Notes under the pieces: model-generated
Databases searched by the model: none
The model's input: only the letters and a program-made list of their open reading frames with translations
Told to the model about the DNA's origin: nothing
Shown here: piece by piece, positions 5,912-8,294 of the stretch
How the letters are laid out: every line of letters starts with the position of its first letter
How positions within the stretch are numbered: position 1 is the first letter of the stretch
DNA from: Pseudomonadota bacterium
Lineage (GTDB): Bacteria; Pseudomonadota; Alphaproteobacteria; Rhizobiales; Rhizobiaceae
DNA: 8,294 nt
Reading direction: 5' to 3'
Assembly (NCBI GenBank): GCA_023388675.1
Contig: JAEWFU010000224.1
Coordinates: 1-8,294, forward strand
Made by a program: the position numbers and the translations under genes

Positions 5912-6889
5912 TCAGCGTGCCGGCAAAGGAACGTCGCGTGTCTCGGCGACCGGGGTCAGCACCTCGCCCCGCCCGAACCAGGCAAAGAGATTGTCGGCGA
6001 CCAGATCCGCCATAGCCTGCCTTGTGTGAACGGTCGCGGAGCCGACATGCGGCAGCAGCGAGGCGTTCTCGGCCTTCAACAGACCTTCCGGCACGTTCGG
6101 CTCGTCAGCGAACACGTCCAGACCCGCCGCCATGATGGTGCCGTCTGCGAGCGCCTTGGCGAGCGCATCCTCATCGACGGTCGAGCCACGTCCGATATTG
6201 ACGAAGACGCCGTTGCTGCCCAGCGCAGCCAGGATTTCGGCATTGACGGCCTTTTCGGTCGAAGCGCCGCCCGGCGCGATGGAAATCAGCGTGTCGACAT
6301 TGCGGGCAAGATCGACCAGCGTCGGATAGTAGGTGTAGTCCACCCCGTCGACGGGGCGGCGATTGTGGTAGCTGATCGGAAGACCGAATGCCTCGATCCG
6401 GCGCGCGATCGCCTGCCCGATCCGACCGAGACCGAAAATGCCGACCGAGCGCCCGCGCAGCGTGCCGCGCGTCAACGGGTAGTTGCCATCCTTCACCCAC
6501 TTGCCGGCGCGAAGCCATGCCTCGGCCTGCGGCAATTCGCGTACCGTGTTGAGAAGCAGGCCGAGTGCAGTGTCGGCGACCTCTTCCGTCAGCACGTCGG
6601 GCGTGTTGGTGACCATCACACCGGCTGATCCGGCGTGCCTGGCATCGACATGGTCGTAGCCGACGCCGAAGCTGGCGACGATCTCCAGATTGGGCAGGGC
6701 ATCGATGAAGGCGGCGTCGACGCGCGTCATCACCGCCGCGCCCTTGATCCTGGCGCGCTCATCCTCGCTCAGAAGCGAGGGGTCGGCGCGCTCCGCCGTA
6801 ACCACGTTGAACGCGTTTGAGATGCGCTCCACCGCGTGCGGATGGAGCTTGCCGGGGATCAGGATGGTTACGTCATTGGTGGCGGCCAA
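5912..6889 (-). CDS. D-2-hydroxyacid dehydrogenase (GhrB-like glyoxylate/hydroxypyruvate reductase family)
   Basis: This NAD(P)H-dependent cytoplasmic reductase interconverts 2-oxoacids (glyoxylate, hydroxypyruvate, 2-ketogluconate type) and D-2-hydroxyacids. Counted from the TTG start (325 residues), the Rossmann motif GLGRIG is at 153-158. The acidic residue that normally selects NAD at the end of the second strand is replaced by HNRRP (175-179), suggesting NADPH preference. The catalytic set is Arg234 (NIGRGSTVDE), Glu263 (FADEP) and His281 (LPHVGSAT). Length fits the family. The start is uncertain: TTG 6889 has GAGGGAG 8 bases upstream and gives an N-terminus like relatives (NDVTILIPGK soon after). 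ATG 6910 would add 7 residues but has no ribosome site. The longer upstream frame has no family similarity and runs into lacI. It lies 109 bases downstream of lacI on the same strand, so joint transcription and repression by that LacI protein are likely. Exact substrate unknown. Confidence 0.88.
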   Translation of the reverse strand: MAATNDVTILIPGKLHPHAVERISNAFNVVTAERADPSLLSEDERARIKGAAVMTRVDAAFIDALPNLEIVASFGVGYDHVDARHAGSAGVMVTNTPDVLTEEVADTALGLLLNTVRELPQAEAWLRAGKWVKDGNYPLTRGTLRGRSVGIFGLGRIGQAIARRIEAFGLPISYHNRRPVDGVDYTYYPTLVDLARNVDTLISIAPGGASTEKAVNAEILAALGSNGVFVNIGRGSTVDEDALAKALADGTIMAAGLDVFADEPNVPEGLLKAENASLLPHVGSATVHTRQAMADLVADNLFAWFGRGEVLTPVAETRDVPLPAR

Positions 6890-6998
6890 GGCTATGGCTC
6901 CCTCTTGCATCGTGATTTTGGATCGATGTTCAGCGTAGGCAGTGGCCGGAAGCCAGGCAAGCCCCTGCGGCCATACCAGTTCGCGGCGTTGCCATGCC

Positions 6999-8048
6999 TC
7001 AGCGCTCGACCGGCTTGCCGGTCGACTGCCGGACATGCAGTTCCGGCCGGATAAGTTCCTGTCCGCCATGCACCTCGACACCGTTGAGCCGGTCAAGCAG
7101 CGTCCGGGCTGCGCGGCGCCCGACTTCGCGCTGGCCGTTCCACACGGTGGTCAGGGCAGGCGTGGCGATGGCCGCCTCCTCGAGGTCGTCGTAGCCGGTC
7201 ACCGAGACGTCGACGCCCGGCACCAGCCCAGCCCGTGCAATGCCGTTCATCAGGCCGATCGCGACGAGGTCGTTCCAGCACACCGCGGCCGTGGGCTTGT
7301 CCTTGAGCGCCAGGAATTGCTGCGATGCCTCGAAACCTGCCTGCTTGGTGCGGGGACCCGGGATGCGCCAGTGCGGCTCGGCCGCCAGTCCGGCCGCCTC
7401 CATCGCCATCACGTAGCCGCGATAGCGGTCGCGGCCGGTCGAGGTCTGGTCGGTGCCGCCGATCATCGCGATGCGGCGGTGGCCGAGCGAGATCAGGTGG
7501 TTGGTCGCAAGCCCGATCCCGTAGGCGTCGTCGCCGCGGAAGACCGGCACGTCTGCCTCCTCGACCGACCGTGCGATCAGCACCGCGGGTAGCCCGTTGG
7601 TCTCGGCAAGCTGGATATCGGCGGCAGGCGTACCGATCGCCGGCGACATGATCACGCCGTCCGCACCCAGTTGCAGCAGCGTATCGATGAAGGTCCGCTG
7701 CTTCTCGAGCTGGTCGTAATGGTTCGAAAGCAGGAAGGTCTGCCGGCTGCGGTCGAGCTCGCTTTCGATCGAGCGCAGAATCTCGGCGAAGAACGGGTTC
7801 ATGATGTCGTGCACGACGACGCCGACGATGCCCGAGCGGGACGTACGCAGGCTGGCGGCCCGGCGATTGTAGATGTAGCCGATCGCGCGCGCATGCTCCT
7901 TGATGCGCTCTCGGGTCGCGTCCGCCACCAGCGGACTGTCACGTAGCGCCAGCGATACCGTGGCGGTCGACACGTTCAACGCTTCCGCGATGGTCGAAAG
8001 CTTGATCTTCTGAGCCAGGGAACCCCTCCTCCCGACAGGCGCGGCCAT
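6999..8048 (-). CDS. LacI-family transcriptional repressor
   Basis: This DNA-binding regulator of up to 349 residues responds to a small ligand, typically a sugar or sugar acid. The N-terminal helix-turn-helix is KIKLSTIAEALNVSTATVSL (14-33), followed by ALRDSPLVADATRERI. The hinge helix NRRAASLRTSRSG (61-73) carries Leu67 at the minor-groove intercalating position. The periplasmic-binding-protein-like effector domain starts VGVVVHDIMNPFFAEIL (75-91), with GHRRIAMIGG (189-198) and SVTGYDDLE (282-290) typical of the family. The start is ambiguous. ATG 8048 has no ribosome site because the operator occupies that space. A strong AGGAGG (8030-8025) lies 6 bases before a CTG at 8018-8016, which would start at LAQKIKLSTI. 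A 19-base palindrome just upstream implies autoregulation. The downstream dehydrogenase is the probable co-regulated target; the effector is not identifiable. Confidence 0.92.
   Translation of the reverse strand: MAAPVGRRGSLAQKIKLSTIAEALNVSTATVSLALRDSPLVADATRERIKEHARAIGYIYNRRAASLRTSRSGIVGVVVHDIMNPFFAEILRSIESELDRSRQTFLLSNHYDQLEKQRTFIDTLLQLGADGVIMSPAIGTPAADIQLAETNGLPAVLIARSVEEADVPVFRGDDAYGIGLATNHLISLGHRRIAMIGGTDQTSTGRDRYRGYVMAMEAAGLAAEPHWRIPGPRTKQAGFEASQQFLALKDKPTAAVCWNDLVAIGLMNGIARAGLVPGVDVSVTGYDDLEEAAIATPALTTVWNGQREVGRRAARTLLDRLNGVEVHGGQELIRPELHVRQSTGKPVER
7006..7025 (-). repeat. 20-base inverted repeat at the 3' end of lacI
   Basis: TCGACCGGC-TT-GCCGGTCGA has perfect 9-base arms and spans codons just before the lacI stop (the STGKPVE stretch). 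In RNA it would form a strong hairpin with a small loop, ending about 5 bases before the stop codon. No U-tract follows, so it is not a standard terminator. It could stabilise the upstream message, attenuate read-through into the dehydrogenase gene, or be a by-product of GC-rich coding. Confidence 0.45.
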
Positions 8049-8051
8049 GCG

Positions 8052-8070
8052 TCTTTAAACGGTTTAAAGA
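8052..8070. promoter_or_regulatory. LacI-type operator upstream of lacI
   Basis: TCTTTAAACGGTTTAAAGA is a perfect inverted repeat with 9-base arms and one central base. The core AAACGGTTT with a central CG step is the kind of site LacI-family proteins bind. It begins 4 bases upstream of the ATG at 8048, inside the 48-base gap after the transporter gene, so binding would block transcription starting there. I found no second copy in the other gaps of the window. Confidence 0.82.
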
Positions 8071-8096
8071 ACCCTATGCCATCCGCAGCCGGCATT

Positions 8097-8294
8097 TCAA
8101 AGCTTTTTTGCCAGCTCCTGGGTTTCGCTGTTCGGCGCGGTGCGGCTGGCAAGGCGCAACCGGTGCTCGCGATGCACGATGTAGAGGCCGCTGGACACGA
8201 TGATCCCTGCGCCGGCAAGCGTCCACCAATCGGGCAGGTCCGAAAAAACCAGATAGCCGAGCGCGATCATCCAGATCATCTGCGAATAGGGGTA
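8097..8294 (-). CDS. EamA/DMT-superfamily transporter (partial, C-terminal 65 residues)
   Basis: The frame is open at the window end and closes at TGA 8099-8097, giving the last 65 residues of a multi-spanning inner-membrane protein. The visible part has two hydrophobic segments separated by a short acidic turn: PYSQMIWMIALGYLVFSDLP, then WWTLAGAGIIVSSGLYIVHRE. This is the characteristic end of EamA-type drug/metabolite transporters, where a GYLVF-D-P turn precedes the last helix and an HRE-like basic tail. The tail of about 25 residues is charged and cytoplasmic in type. Substrates in this superfamily vary widely (amino acids, metabolites) and cannot be inferred. It lies 48 bases upstream of lacI on the same strand, with no clear terminator between, only a weak 5-bp hairpin at 8076-8095. 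Some read-through into lacI is therefore possible. Confidence 0.85.
   Translation of the reverse strand, partial: YPYSQMIWMIALGYLVFSDLPDWWTLAGAGIIVSSGLYIVHREHRLRLASRTAPNSETQELAKKL

Noticed and set aside
6929..6996. 21-codon minus-strand ORF between lacI and the dehydrogenase
   Set aside because: It starts 2 bases after the lacI stop but has no properly spaced ribosome site and no recognisable sequence. It is likely chance in GC-rich DNA.
8076..8095. Hairpin ATGCC...GGCAT between the transporter and lacI as a terminator
   Set aside because: It has only a 5-bp stem with a 10-base loop and no T-run following on the minus strand, too weak to call.
1..8294. Defence, mobile or phage-related system
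   Set aside because: No integrase, transposase, nuclease, toxin-antitoxin, tRNA attachment site, CRISPR repeat or terminal repeat is visible. All genes have ordinary metabolic or transport identities.

Overview
This is a GC-rich window of ordinary chromosomal gene organisation. Protein style points to an alphaproteobacterium, most likely Hyphomicrobiales (Rhizobium/Mesorhizobium-like). The pointers are a fused indolepyruvate ferredoxin oxidoreductase, a TRAP transporter of the mannitol/chloroaromatic/2-oxoacid subgroup with a Tat-exported binding protein, and a LacI regulator next to a GhrB-like dehydrogenase. That placement rests on remembered protein families, not on a database search. I see no rRNA, tRNA, CRISPR array, insertion sequence, integrase or phage gene.

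Layout. (1) 1-844, minus: N-terminal quarter of the indolepyruvate oxidoreductase, cut by the window edge. (2) 845-1229: a 385-base divergent control region with two inverted repeats and a possible 22-codon leader ORF that ends on the dctQ start codon. (3) 1230-3178, plus: TRAP small and large permease genes, sharing one base. (4) 3203-3226: a strong bidirectional terminator. (5) 3250-4347, minus: the TRAP substrate-binding protein, tail-to-tail with its permease genes. (6) 4348-4644: second divergent control region. (7) 4645-5415, plus: class I glutamine-amidotransferase-like (PuuD/peptidase C26 type) hydrolase. (8) 5437-5847, minus: small secreted protein, possibly AprI/Inh-like, with a hairpin covering its ribosome binding site. 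(9) 5912-6889, minus: D-2-hydroxyacid dehydrogenase. (10) 6999-8048, minus: LacI-family repressor, with a 19-base perfect palindromic operator directly upstream. (11) 8097-8294, minus: C-terminus of an EamA-type drug/metabolite transporter, cut by the window end.

How the genes may work together (inference): three units handle 2-oxoacids or their relatives. The oxidoreductase decarboxylates aryl-2-oxoacids, the TRAP system resembles 2-oxoacid importers such as TakP, and the dehydrogenase reduces 2-oxoacids to 2-hydroxyacids. They are separate transcription units, so this is a theme and not a demonstrated pathway. The LacI repressor probably controls itself and the downstream dehydrogenase. I found no novel multi-gene system. 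The points most worth a second look are regulatory: the ribosome-site hairpin at 5853-5882, the lacI operator and start-codon ambiguity, the dctQ leader ORF, and the unusual TRAP gene orientation.
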